The translations under genes and the position numbers were made by a program. Shown here piece by piece: positions 26,872-35,698 of a stretch of DNA of 64,000 nucleotides. This stretch comes from Devosia sp. Root635 (GTDB taxonomy: Bacteria; Pseudomonadota; Alphaproteobacteria; Rhizobiales; Devosiaceae), in contig NZ_LMGZ01000001.1 in assembly GCF_001427605.1 (NCBI RefSeq), positions 317,995-381,994 of the forward strand. Reading direction: 5' to 3'. The notes beneath the pieces are model-generated. The model was not told where the DNA came from and did not search any database. It saw only the letters and a list, made by a program, of their open reading frames with translations. How positions within the stretch are numbered: the stretch's first letter is position 1; every line of letters begins with the position of its first letter.

Positions 26872-28485
26872 ATGGCCGAAGCCCTGACCAATGCCGCCGA
26901 ATTTTCCGTCAGCGAGATTTCCCACGCGGTCAAACGCATGGTCGAGGACGAATTCGGCCATGTGCGGGTGCGCGGCGAGATTTCCGGTTTTCGTGGCCAG
27001 CATGCCTCGGGCCACGCCTATTTCACGCTGAAGGACGAAAATGCGGCGATCGACGCCGTGGTGTGGAAGACCAGTTACGCCCGGCTGACCTTCAAGCCGC
27101 AGGAGGGGCTGGAGGTCATTGCCACCGGGCGGCTGACGACCTTTCCGCGGTCTTCCAAATACCAGATTGTCATCGACAATATCGAGCCCGCCGGCGCCGG
27201 GGCGCTGATGGCGCTGCTGGAGGAGCGGCGGCGCAAGCTGCATGCCGAGGGGCTGTTCGCCCGCGAGCGCAAGCGCCCCCTGCCCTATCTGCCCCGCGTC
27301 ATCGGTGTCATCACCTCTCCCACCGGCGCCGTCATCCGCGATATCCTGCATCGCCTGGCCGACCGTTTCCCCAGCCACGTGCTGGTCTGGCCGGTGCGGG
27401 TGCAGGGCGAAACCTGCGCGCCCGAGGTGGTCAATGCCATCGAGGGCTTCAACGCATTGCTGCCCGATGGCGCCATACCCCGTCCCGATCTGCTGATCGT
27501 GGCGCGTGGCGGCGGCTCCATCGAGGATTTGTGGGGCTTCAACGAGGAAGCCGTGGTGCGCGCGGTTGCCGCCAGCGGCATCCCCATCATCTCGGCCGTG
27601 GGGCACGAGACCGATACGACACTGGTCGATTATGCCTCGGACATGCGGGCGCCGACCCCCACGGCCGCGGCCGAGGCTGCGGTTCCAGTGCGCGCCGAAC
27701 TGGTGGGCTATGTCGATGACCTCGGCTCGCGCCAGCGGCAGGGCGCCCGACGCATCGCCGGCAGCGCCCGCGACCGGCTGCGCGCCGCCAGTGCCGGGCT
27801 GCCGCGTCCGACCGAGCTGGTTTCGACGCAGCGGCAGCGGCTCGATCATGCGGCGAGCAACCTTTTTGCCGGATTGCGCCATTCGGTGCAGGACCATCGC
27901 GTAAAGCTGTCGCGCGTCGCGCCGAGGCTGGCGCCGCAATTGCTGGTGCGGCGGCAGTCGGAATTCGGCGAGCGGCTGCGCAACCTGTCGCTGCGCGCCG
28001 AAGCCGGCCTGCACAAGACGGTGGACCGCTCGCGGCTGACCTATGATCCGCGCGCCGAACGCCTCGGGGCCTCGGCTATCCGGCTGGTCGAGCGCAAGCG
28101 GGCACAGCTCGAAGCCGTCGGCCCGAAGCTCTCGGCCAATACGCTGCGGGCGGAGCTGCGCCATGGGCAGACGCGGCTGGGGCCGCTGGGGACGCGGCTT
28201 TACGCCAGCATGCTGCAGGGCCTGAGCCAGCGCGGCGCGGCATTGGCCCAGGCCGGCAAGCTGCTCGACTCGCTCAGCTACAAAAGCGTGCTGGCGCGGG
28301 GCTATGCCGTCATCAAGGATGTCGATGGCAATCTGGTGCATGAGCGGGCCGGATTGCTGCCGGGCGCTCCCATCGCCATCGAATTCGCCGATGGGGAGGT
28401 GGGGGCAACGATTTCGGGCGGCCCGGTCATAAAGAAGAAGCCACGCCCGCAATCGGATGGCGACGCGCAGGAAAGCCTCTTTTGA
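26872..28485 (+). CDS. xseA: Exodeoxyribonuclease VII large subunit
   Basis: 537 residues, somewhat longer than the roughly 450-residue E. coli protein. The N-terminal OB-fold is clear (FSVSEISHAVKRMVEDEFG, VRVRGEISGFRGQHASGHAY), followed by the catalytic domain with PYLPRVIGVITSPTGAVIRD, DLLIVARGGGSIEDLWGFNE and AVGHETDTTLVDYASDMRAPTPTAAAE. The enzyme degrades single-stranded DNA with the small subunit XseB, which is not in this window. The C-terminal coiled region is arginine-rich. The ATG at 26872 has no strong ribosome-binding site. Confidence 0.96.
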   Translation: MAEALTNAAEFSVSEISHAVKRMVEDEFGHVRVRGEISGFRGQHASGHAYFTLKDENAAIDAVVWKTSYARLTFKPQEGLEVIATGRLTTFPRSSKYQIVIDNIEPAGAGALMALLEERRRKLHAEGLFARERKRPLPYLPRVIGVITSPTGAVIRDILHRLADRFPSHVLVWPVRVQGETCAPEVVNAIEGFNALLPDGAIPRPDLLIVARGGGSIEDLWGFNEEAVVRAVAASGIPIISAVGHETDTTLVDYASDMRAPTPTAAAEAAVPVRAELVGYVDDLGSRQRQGARRIAGSARDRLRAASAGLPRPTELVSTQRQRLDHAASNLFAGLRHSVQDHRVKLSRVAPRLAPQLLVRRQSEFGERLRNLSLRAEAGLHKTVDRSRLTYDPRAERLGASAIRLVERKRAQLEAVGPKLSANTLRAELRHGQTRLGPLGTRLYASMLQGLSQRGAALAQAGKLLDSLSYKSVLARGYAVIKDVDGNLVHERAGLLPGAPIAIEFADGEVGATISGGPVIKKKPRPQSDGDAQESLF

Positions 28486-28534
28486 TCTGACCCGCAGCTC
28501 GCTATATCGGGGCGAAGGTTGAAGGGATGCCAGA

Positions 28535-28756
28535 ATGAACATCTTCGACAAAGGCTTTGCACCCACCGAAGCGGTCATCCGCTATCTCGACGGCGACTAT
28601 GTGGTGCTCAAACCCGGCAGTTTCGTGCGCTGCGCCATCACGCAGAAGCCCATTCCGCTCGACGAGCTGTTTTACTGGAGCGTCGACCGGCAGGAGCCCT
28701 ATGCCGACGCCACGGCGGCCCATACCGCCTTCGAGCGCTTCGGCCGCGGAGCCTGA
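28535..28756 (+). CDS. DUF2093 family protein
   Basis: 73 residues. This small alphaproteobacterial family of unknown function is recognisable by FDKGFAPTEAVIRYLDGDYVV-type N-terminus and the segment PIPLDELFYWSVDRQEPYAD. It lies between xseA and the LpxB-related gene, and its stop overlaps the start of the latter (TGATG), so the two are probably translated together. Confidence 0.88.
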   Translation: MNIFDKGFAPTEAVIRYLDGDYVVLKPGSFVRCAITQKPIPLDELFYWSVDRQEPYADATAAHTAFERFGRGA

Positions 28757-29907
28757 TGGTGGAGGCCGAAGCGTCGGGCCAAAACCGGTTCCTGTTCATT
28801 TCCAACGGCCATGGCGAGGATGCCATCGCGGCCGCGATCGTCGCGCGCATGCCCGATCGGGCGATCGTGGAAGCCTATCCGATGATCGGGGCGGGCAATG
28901 CCTATGCCGGCGTGTGCCCCATCGTGGGGCCGCGCGCCACGCTGGCCTCGGAAGGCTGGCGCAACGTCAAGGGCTCGCTGCGGCGTGACATCGCCACCGG
29001 TGGGCTCGGCACAGTGCCGCCGGCGCTCAATTTCCTGCGCCGGATCAAGGGCAAGTATGACCGCGTGGTGGTGGTTGGCGACATGGTGGGCGTGCTGGCC
29101 TGCTATATGAGCGGCCATCGCGACCTTTACTATCTCGATGTCTACAAGACAGGCGCCGCCCGGCTCTATTCCGGCCCGGAGCGCTGGACCATCAAGCGGG
29201 CCTGCAAGACCGTGTTCTGCCGGGCCGACAACCTGGCGCGCTCGCTCGAACATATCGGCGTCGACGCCCGCTCGGCCGGCAATGTGATGATGGATGCCAT
29301 CCCGCATGGCGACTATGACGCGCAGTCGCGGCGTCAGCGGCCATTGGCCGTCACGCTGCTGCCGGGAAGCCGGGCGCTCACGGGCGAGAGCTTCGCCTTG
29401 CAGGTCAATGCGCTGCGCAGCCTGCCGGCCGAGCTGCGTCCCGACATGTTCCTGGCGGTTGCCGGCAGCATCAGCGTGGATGACCTGGCCAAGAAGGCCG
29501 GGCTCAAGCGCACGACGATGCTGAGCGTCGAATCCGCCGATCTGGGGGAGTTGTCGGATGGGGATATGACCATCCACATGGCGCGCGGCGGGGCGATGGG
29601 CAACCTGCTGGCGGCCTCGGACGTGGCGCTGTCGCAGGCCGGCACGGCCACGGTTCAGGCGCTGGGGCTGGGCAAACCGGCCATCACCTTTGTCAATCCG
29701 CGCGACCGGCGCTCGCGCTTTACCGACGAGCAGATGCTGTTCGGGGAAGCACGGACCGTGGTGGAGGCCGAGACGCAGGCGGTTGGCGCGGCCTTGCGCA
29801 AATTGCTCGGCGATGATGAGGAACGGCGGAGGCTGGCCAATATCGGGCGGCAGAGGATTGGCGGGCCGGGGGCCATGCAGGTGATTATCGAGGCGCTGGT
29901 GGAGTAG
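28756..29907 (+). CDS. Lipid-A-disaccharide-synthase-related glycosyltransferase
   Basis: 383 residues starting at the ATG that overlaps the DUF2093 stop. It has GT-B-like halves: an N-terminal FISNGHGEDAIAAAIVARM nucleotide-sugar fold and a C-terminal part with AVTLLPGSRALTGESF and ASDVALSQAGTATVQALGLGKPAI, as in LpxB/MurG-like enzymes. It belongs to a separate 'LpxB-related' family found mostly in cyanobacteria and some proteobacteria; substrate unknown. A family B palindromic repeat follows 3 nt after the stop codon. Confidence 0.8.
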   Translation: MVEAEASGQNRFLFISNGHGEDAIAAAIVARMPDRAIVEAYPMIGAGNAYAGVCPIVGPRATLASEGWRNVKGSLRRDIATGGLGTVPPALNFLRRIKGKYDRVVVVGDMVGVLACYMSGHRDLYYLDVYKTGAARLYSGPERWTIKRACKTVFCRADNLARSLEHIGVDARSAGNVMMDAIPHGDYDAQSRRQRPLAVTLLPGSRALTGESFALQVNALRSLPAELRPDMFLAVAGSISVDDLAKKAGLKRTTMLSVESADLGELSDGDMTIHMARGGAMGNLLAASDVALSQAGTATVQALGLGKPAITFVNPRDRRSRFTDEQMLFGEARTVVEAETQAVGAALRKLLGDDEERRRLANIGRQRIGGPGAMQVIIEALVE

Positions 29908-29910
29908 TTG

Positions 29911-30043
29911 GTGCCACGCCCTCGTGGTTCGAGGCTCGCAAGAGCTCGCACCTCACCATGAGGGCTACTCTTGGTGCAATGTCTCAGTAGCCCTCATGGT
30001 GAGGTGCGCTTCTTCAGCGCCTCGAACCACGAGGGCGTGGCAC
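29911..30043. repeat. 133-bp inverted repeat, family B
   Basis: Left arm starts GTGCCACGCCCTCGTGGTTC and continues to CACCTCACCATGAGGGCTAC; the right arm is its reverse complement ending GAACCACGAGGGCGTGGCAC. A loop of about 16 nt at the centre differs between copies. It sits between convergent genes. Other copies: 33025-33158, 49491-49620, half copy 58164-58222, short copy inside cobN 62627-62664. Confidence 0.9.
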
Positions 30044-30050
30044 TTTGCCT

Positions 30051-30296
30051 TTACGGCTTATGCGTTTCCGGTTCCAGCAGGCGGTGCAGGTGGACGATGA
30101 AATAGCGCGTCTGGGCGCTATCGACTGTCATCTGCGCCTTCTGCTTCCACACCGCATAGGCTGCGGCATAGTTGGGGTAGAGCCCGACGATATCGACCTT
30201 GTCGAGGTCGGCGAAGGTGACGCCTTCGAGGCTCGAGAGTTCGCCGCCGATCACCAGGTGCAACAACTGCTTGGAGGGATCTTCTTTTTCAGCCAT
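30051..30296 (-). CDS. DUF4170 family protein
   Basis: 81 residues. Small alphaproteobacterial family of unknown function; the conserved core LHLVIGGEL...FADLDKVDIVGLYPNY and QMTVDSAQTRYFIVHLHRLLEP is seen. It overlaps the end of the CysQ-like gene by 8 nt on the same strand, so both are expressed together. Confidence 0.85.
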   Translation of the reverse strand: MAEKEDPSKQLLHLVIGGELSSLEGVTFADLDKVDIVGLYPNYAAAYAVWKQKAQMTVDSAQTRYFIVHLHRLLEPETHKP

Positions 30297-31152
30297 CGGT
30301 CAGGTCCGTGTGTGAAGGAATGGGCAATTCGGCATCGCCGGTGTCTGCGGCCGGGCAGCCATAGACCTTGATCAGCGCTGCGTGGACAAGGGGTTTTAGG
30401 CTCATGTCGCTGAGCGCCGCAAGCGCGCCGTGGCGCACATCTCGTCTGTTGAAATTGGGGAACCCGGTGCAGACATCGGCAAAGTCGATGCCGGTTTCCG
30501 CCAGGATCAGGGCGGCGGCGGCAATATCCCAGTCCTGGCTGCCGCGGCGGGCCACGGCGCCATCGAGCCTGCCGGTCGCCACCTGGACCAGCCGATAGGC
30601 CAGCGAGGGATAGGCCGGGCCGCGGGTATAATGAAGGCCCGCGGCCTGCATTTCCTGGTGCACGGCGCCGGGGGCGGGGATCAGCGGCGCGGCGCCGGCC
30701 CGGCGGCTGCGCTTGAGGGGCCTGCCATTGAGGCGGGCGCCCTCGCCACGCGCGGCTTCATACATTTCATCGCGCGCCGGGGCATAGACCACGCCGGCTA
30801 TGGGAGTGCCGTGTTCAACCACGGCCAATGAAACGGTCCAGCTATCCTCGCCGCGCAGGAAGCCGCGGGTGCCGTCGATGGGATCGACCACGAAGACGCG
30901 TTCACAGTCGAGCCGGCTGGGATTGTCGGCGGTTTCCTCGCTCAGCCAGCCATAATCGGGCCGGGCGCGCAGCAGCGAGGCGGCGAGATAGCGGTCGACC
31001 AGGATATCGGCCTCGCTGACCGGGGAGGAATTCTCCTTGGTCCAGCTCTTGACGTCGCGGCGGAAGTAGCCGCTGGCGATGATGCCGGCCGCGACCGCGG
31101 AGGAGCGGAGCAGTTCGAGATCGTCGCTGTAAGTGGTGGCGGGAGCAGGCAT
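30289..31152 (-). CDS. Inositol-monophosphatase/CysQ family phosphatase
   Basis: 287 residues from the ATG at 31152 (an AAAAGG site lies 6 nt upstream; the open frame reaches 31200). Metal-binding motifs of the lithium-sensitive phosphatase family are present: WLSEETAD (about 83-90), VDPIDGTRGFLRG (about 102-114) and GSQDWDIAAAALIL (about 206-219). The overall form is nearest to CysQ, which hydrolyses 3'-phosphoadenosine 5'-phosphate, but inositol or other sugar phosphates cannot be excluded. A DUF4170 gene follows. Confidence 0.88.
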   Translation of the reverse strand: MPAPATTYSDDLELLRSSAVAAGIIASGYFRRDVKSWTKENSSPVSEADILVDRYLAASLLRARPDYGWLSEETADNPSRLDCERVFVVDPIDGTRGFLRGEDSWTVSLAVVEHGTPIAGVVYAPARDEMYEAARGEGARLNGRPLKRSRRAGAAPLIPAPGAVHQEMQAAGLHYTRGPAYPSLAYRLVQVATGRLDGAVARRGSQDWDIAAAALILAETGIDFADVCTGFPNFNRRDVRHGALAALSDMSLKPLVHAALIKVYGCPAADTGDAELPIPSHTDLTDG

Positions 31153-31419
31153 TGCGGGCCTTTTAGGCTTGGCGGGGGCCCGGAGCAAGGGGGGCGCCAC
31201 ACAGCGTGATCGCGCCGGCAGATGTGGCAGGGTTAACAGCCCGGCAGCGGGCGCGGTTAACCGCTCCCTACCCGGTGCAAGACCCTGCTAACCCTCTCGG
31301 AAAACAAGATAAACTTAACCGAACCGATTAAGGGGGCAGGTAAGGCGGCGGGGTATGGTGGGCCTACAAAAGAGAGCACCAAAAACCAGCTCTCGAAGTT
31401 GACAGGAAGGCGAATTCAA

Positions 31420-31935
31420 ATGGTTCATGGTGTGGCGATGGAAGGAACCTCGGTCGTACTCGCGTTCGGCCGCCCGGCGCTGGCAGACCGCCGTTTCGTC
31501 GCGGCGAACGACAACGGCCCCAAGGACCCCGTCAAGACCGTTACCGTGCGCCGCATGCTCGAGCAGAGCGGCGTGGCCATCAAGGTCAAGGTGCCGGTGA
31601 CCGAATTCATCGGCGTGGCCGTGGCGACACGGATTTCCGAGGAAGGCGTGCTGACCAGCTCGATCGAACTGGTCCATTCCGACAGCGAATTGAACTACCG
31701 GGTGTTCGAGGAAGAGGGCAACCAGTCGGTGGTGGCAGAGTGGCAGAACTGGGGCAAGAAGCTCCGTCTGCCGTTGTTCATCAAGGCCGGCGACGGCGCT
31801 TATATGCCGTATTCCCAACAGGTTGACGGGGTCATGGTGGGCAATAACCAGAGCCGCCGCAAGCTGGTGGCCGAGGCCGGTCGCCGCCCACGCTTCCTCA
31901 ATCGTCGCAAGCCGGGCATGCAGCCCGACGCATAA
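31420..31935 (+). CDS. DUF6101 family protein
   Basis: 171 residues from the ATG at 31420, which has an AGGAAGG site 9 nt upstream. It is an all-beta-looking, basic-tailed protein; conserved family pieces are VVLAFGRPALADRRFVAAND-type start, VKVPVTEFIGVAV and the tail SRRKLVAEAGRRPRFLNRRK. Members are restricted to alphaproteobacteria and have no known function. The family name is recalled from conserved features and is moderately certain. Flanked by noncoding stretches of about 270 and 140 bp. Confidence 0.72.
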   Translation: MVHGVAMEGTSVVLAFGRPALADRRFVAANDNGPKDPVKTVTVRRMLEQSGVAIKVKVPVTEFIGVAVATRISEEGVLTSSIELVHSDSELNYRVFEEEGNQSVVAEWQNWGKKLRLPLFIKAGDGAYMPYSQQVDGVMVGNNQSRRKLVAEAGRRPRFLNRRKPGMQPDA

Positions 31936-32077
31936 GTTTCTGCGCCTCCAAAGCACGTTGAAAGGGTTGACCGGTGGTGCGGTCGGCCCTTTTGACGTTT
32001 GGGTGAATTGGTTAGCACATTGTTAGCATTTGGCGTCACCGACGGGCCAAAATCGGCAGCATAATGCTAACGCAAAA

Positions 32078-33007
32078 CTACCAGACCCAGTCGGCAAGCA
32101 GCGCCAGGGTCAGGACGATCCCGACATATTTGTTGCTGTCGAAGCGGAAGCGGGGATTATCCGGCTCGTCGGCATCGACCGTCCACACCTGCCAGGCCAG
32201 CATCGCGGCCGCCAGGAGCGACAAGGCGGCGAAGACGACGCCACCCCCCGCCAGCACCGATGCCGCATTCCACAGCCCGAAGGCCCCGGCATAGAGCGTG
32301 GCGACCGCGGGCTTGACCCGGTCGCCGAACAGGCGGGCCGTGGATTTGACGCCGACAAGCGCGTCGTCCTCGATATCCTGCAGGGCGTAGATGGTATCAT
32401 AGCCGATGACCCAGAGGATTGTTCCGGCATAGAGCAGCACGGGGGGCCAGGAGAGGCCGCCGGTTTGCGACGTCCAGCCGACCAGGGCGCCATAGGAGAA
32501 GGCGAGGCCAAGAAAGGCCTGCGGCCACCAGGTGACGCGCTTCATGAAGGGGTAGATGGCCACCAGCAGCAGCGAGGCGACGCCGGCCCAGACGGTGAAG
32601 CGATTGAACTGGAAGAGGATGACCGAGCCGAGCAGCGCCTGGGCGACGAGGAAGGCCAGGGCATCGCGGGCGGTGACGGCGCCGGAGGGAATCGGGCGCA
32701 GGCGGGTGCGGGCGACCTGCATATCGATGTCGCGATCGACGATATCGTTGAAGGTGCAGCCGGCGCCGCGCATGAGGATGGCGCCGATGAACATGAGCAC
32801 CGCGCCCCACCAGTCGAAACCCTGCGCGGGGTTGGCTATGGCCGCCAGGCCGAGCCCCCAGGCACAGGGCCAGAACAGCAGGTAGAAGCCGATGGGGCGA
32901 TCCCAGCGCGCCAGGCGCCCATAGGGCTTGAGCCAGGCGGGGGCATAGCGATCGAGCCAGTTGCCGCGCTTGGCGTCGGGGACGGTGGCGGACGTTTCGT
33001 TGGTCAT
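32078..33007 (-). CDS. ubiA: 4-hydroxybenzoate polyprenyltransferase
   Basis: 309 residues from the ATG at 33007 (an upstream in-frame ATG at 33031 lies in a repeat and is disfavoured). Polytopic enzyme of ubiquinone synthesis that prenylates 4-hydroxybenzoate. Diagnostic: RPIGFYLLFWPCAWGL, the first aspartate motif CTFNDIVDRDIDMQVARTR, RPIPSGAVT, and the second motif GYDTIYALQDIEDDALVGVK. It diverges from rsmE, with a family B repeat in between. Confidence 0.96.
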   Translation of the reverse strand: MTNETSATVPDAKRGNWLDRYAPAWLKPYGRLARWDRPIGFYLLFWPCAWGLGLAAIANPAQGFDWWGAVLMFIGAILMRGAGCTFNDIVDRDIDMQVARTRLRPIPSGAVTARDALAFLVAQALLGSVILFQFNRFTVWAGVASLLLVAIYPFMKRVTWWPQAFLGLAFSYGALVGWTSQTGGLSWPPVLLYAGTILWVIGYDTIYALQDIEDDALVGVKSTARLFGDRVKPAVATLYAGAFGLWNAASVLAGGGVVFAALSLLAAAMLAWQVWTVDADEPDNPRFRFDSNKYVGIVLTLALLADWVW

Positions 33008-33024
33008 GGGGCGCCCTATCGGCT

Positions 33025-33158
33025 GTGCCACGCCCTCGTGGTTCGAGGCTCGTGAAGAACTCGCACCTCACCATGAGGCCTACTGAACCACTGCGTTCAA
33101 CGTAGCCCTCATGGTGAGGCGGGAGCGCAGCGACCCTCGAACCACGAGGGCGTGGCAC
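33025..33158. repeat. 134-bp inverted repeat, family B
   Basis: Same arms as the copy at 29911-30043, but with a different central loop (about GAACCACTGCGTTCAACG) and one shortened arm segment. It occupies the divergent ubiA-rsmE gap, so it lies in or near the promoter region of both genes. Confidence 0.9.
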
Positions 33159-33227
33159 CATGATTGTGCTGTTCGACTTGCTCCGAACACAGCTTCAGTC
33201 CTAACTGCGGCTTTACCACTCCGCAAG

Positions 33228-33974
33228 ATGCCCATGCCCCGCACCCATGCCGCCCTGCCCCGTCTTTATGTCGAACATGATCTGGCTGCGGGCGGACAGG
33301 TGGCGCTGGGCAAGGAGCAGTCGCTGTATCTGGCAGCCGTGCTGCGCAAGGCGGTGGGCGATGCGGTGGTGCTGTTCAATGGGCGGGATGGGGCGTGGTT
33401 GGCGCGGCTGGTGAGCGATGCCAAGAAATCGGTGGTGCTGGAACTGGTGGAACAAATCGTCGTCCAGACGCCGGCTTCCGACCTCTGGTACGGCTTTGCG
33501 CCGCTCAAGACCGAGCGGCTGGATTATGTGGTCCAGAAGGCGGTGGAGATGGGCGCCGGCACGATCCAGCCGGTGCTGACGCGGTTTACCCAGGTTTCCC
33601 GACTCAAGCATGAGCGGCTGGTGGCCAATGCCGTCGAGGCGGCAGAGCAATGCGAGGTGCTGAGCGTACCCACGGTCGAGCCGGAGGTGACGCTGGAGCG
33701 GTTGCTCGATGGCTGGCCAGAGGAGCGGGCGCTGATTTTTGCCGATGAGGGGGAGGCTTCGTCTTCGCCGGTGGCGGCGCTGGAGGGGCTCAGGGGGTGC
33801 AAGGTTGGCCTGCTGGTCGGGCCGGAGGGCGGGTTTTCCGACGAGGAACGGGCGAAATTGCGAGCCCTGCCCTATGTCGTGCCGATCAGCCTGGGCCCGC
33901 GCATCCTGCGGGCCGATACGGCGTCGGTAGCGGCTTTGGCGGTGATTCAGGCAATCATCGGTGATTGGCGATAA
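33228..33974 (+). CDS. rsmE: 16S rRNA m3U1498 methyltransferase
   Basis: 248 residues from the ATG at 33228 (a second ATG at 33234 is possible). RsmE methylates N3 of U1498 in 16S rRNA. SPOUT-fold signatures seen: RLYVEHDLAAGG at the start, PLKTERLDYVVQKAVEMGAG, LLVGPEGGFSDEER (about 197-210) and LGPRILRADTASVAAL in the trefoil knot. gshA starts 74 nt downstream on the same strand, a conserved rhizobial pairing. Confidence 0.95.
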   Translation: MPMPRTHAALPRLYVEHDLAAGGQVALGKEQSLYLAAVLRKAVGDAVVLFNGRDGAWLARLVSDAKKSVVLELVEQIVVQTPASDLWYGFAPLKTERLDYVVQKAVEMGAGTIQPVLTRFTQVSRLKHERLVANAVEAAEQCEVLSVPTVEPEVTLERLLDGWPEERALIFADEGEASSSPVAALEGLRGCKVGLLVGPEGGFSDEERAKLRALPYVVPISLGPRILRADTASVAALAVIQAIIGDWR

Positions 33975-34048
33975 AAGGCGATTGCTTTCGGCCCGCGCAA
34001 CGTTATGTTCCCGGCCAACATTGACCCCTCAGTTCCAGAGGACTGCCT

Positions 34049-35419
34049 ATGGCCGGCGCCGACACCCATTCGCCCCTTATCGAATCGCGGGCCGACCTGA
34101 TCGAGGCCATGGCGCGCGGGGCCAAACCCGAGAGCGAATGGCGCATCGGCACCGAACACGAAAAGCACGTGTTCCACACCAATCCGCTGCGGCCGGTGGC
34201 CTATGAGGGACCGAACGGCATCCGCGCGCTGCTTGATGGCATCCAGGCCGAGACGGGCTGGCATCCGTTCTACGATGGCGACAACCCGATCGGGCTGCGC
34301 AATGACGAAGTGGCCGGCGGCATTTCGCTGGAGCCGGGCGGGCAGTTCGAACTCAGCGGATCGCCGCAGGAGGACCTGCATGGCACGGCGGCGGAGCTGG
34401 CCGAGCATATGCGGGTCACCAAGAAGGTGGCGGCGCCGCTGGACATTCATTTTCTCGGGCTGGGCGTGACGCCGCTGTGGTCGGTGGACCAGATCTGTTC
34501 CATGCCGAAATCGCGCTACGGCATCATGAAGCCCTATATGGAAAAAGTCGGCACGCTGGGCACGTCGATGATGTTCCGCTCGGCCACGGTGCAGGCCAAT
34601 CTCGATTTTTCCAGCGAAGCCGACATGGTCAAGAAGCTGCGCGTGGCGGTGGCGCTGCAGCCGGTGGCGACGGCCCTGTTCGCCAATTCGCCTTTTTCGG
34701 AAGGCCGGGATTCGGGCTATCTCAGCTATCGCAGCCATATCTGGCTCAATACCGATGACGACCGCACCGGCATGCTGCCCTTTGCCTTCGACGAGGGGTT
34801 CGGCTTCGAGCAATATGCCGACTATGCGCTTGATGTGCCGATGTATTTCGTCATCCGCAACAAGCAATATGTGAACGTCGCCGGTGAGAGTTTCCGAGCT
34901 TTCCTACGGGGCGAGCTGCCGCAATTGCCGGGTGATAAGCCGACGATCAAGGACTGGGAAGATCATCTTTCGACGATTTTCCCCGAAGTGCGGCTCAAGC
35001 AGTTCCTCGAAATGCGTGGCGCCGATATGGGCGACGAAAAGTCGGTGACGGCGCTATCGGCGTTCTGGACGGGGCTGCTCTATGACGCGGTGTCGCTGGA
35101 AGCGGCCTATGAGCTGATCGAGCCGTGGACGCGCGAAGAGCGTGACGAGATGCGCCGCGAAGTGCCGCGGCTGGCGCTGATGACGCCGCATGACCGCTCC
35201 AACCTCTATGATGTAGCGGCGCAGGCCGTTGGCATTGCCGAGGCAGGCCTGGTGCGGCGCGGGCGCCGCAATGGCCAGGGCAAGGACGAAACCATCCACC
35301 TGGCACCGCTGGAAGAGACGATACGGCTGGCCAAGTCTCCAGCCCAGCGCTGGGTCGACAAGTTCCGCGGGGAGTGGAACGGAGATGTGACGCGGGTGTT
35401 CAAGGAAGCCGAGATGTAG
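34049..35419 (+). CDS. gshA: Glutamate-cysteine ligase (plant/alphaproteobacterial type)
   Basis: 456 residues of the GCS2-type ligase that makes gamma-glutamylcysteine, first step of glutathione synthesis. Key motifs: EWRIGTEHEKHVFHTNPLRP (about 31-50), GLRNDEVAGGISLEPGGQFEL (about 89-109, carrying the metal/glutamate-binding acidic residues), and PKSRYGIMKPYM. It follows rsmE. The ATG is preceded by a CAGAGGACTGCCT stretch. Confidence 0.96.
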   Translation: MAGADTHSPLIESRADLIEAMARGAKPESEWRIGTEHEKHVFHTNPLRPVAYEGPNGIRALLDGIQAETGWHPFYDGDNPIGLRNDEVAGGISLEPGGQFELSGSPQEDLHGTAAELAEHMRVTKKVAAPLDIHFLGLGVTPLWSVDQICSMPKSRYGIMKPYMEKVGTLGTSMMFRSATVQANLDFSSEADMVKKLRVAVALQPVATALFANSPFSEGRDSGYLSYRSHIWLNTDDDRTGMLPFAFDEGFGFEQYADYALDVPMYFVIRNKQYVNVAGESFRAFLRGELPQLPGDKPTIKDWEDHLSTIFPEVRLKQFLEMRGADMGDEKSVTALSAFWTGLLYDAVSLEAAYELIEPWTREERDEMRREVPRLALMTPHDRSNLYDVAAQAVGIAEAGLVRRGRRNGQGKDETIHLAPLEETIRLAKSPAQRWVDKFRGEWNGDVTRVFKEAEM

Positions 35420-35470
35420 GGCTTAACGCTTCCTGCTTGGAAGGGCACCTGAAGCCATCCCAAAACGCGA

Positions 35471-35596
35471 TGTCATCCCGGCCTTGAGCCGGGATCCATC
35501 CCGAGATTGATGGTCTGCGGCGAGGTGGTCCGCTCGATCGACCTTGCGGCTGTGGAACGATCTCAAGATGGGGCCCGGCTCAAGGCCGGGGTGACA
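35471..35596. repeat. Inverted repeat, family D (ATCCCGGCCTTGAGCCGGGAT type)
   Basis: TGTCATCCCGGCCTTGAGCC and GGCTCAAGGCCGGGGTGACA arms are separated by about 75 bp. This is a sequence type commonly seen between genes in alphaproteobacteria. It lies between gshA and purD. Confidence 0.8.
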
Positions 35597-35698
35597 CCGT
35601 GGTTGTGGATGCGCCCTGCAACCACCCCTTCACGAACAAATCCTTGCCTCTCCCCTCCCCTTCGTGCATCACGCCTTCACAATCTCGGAGGGCTTTTC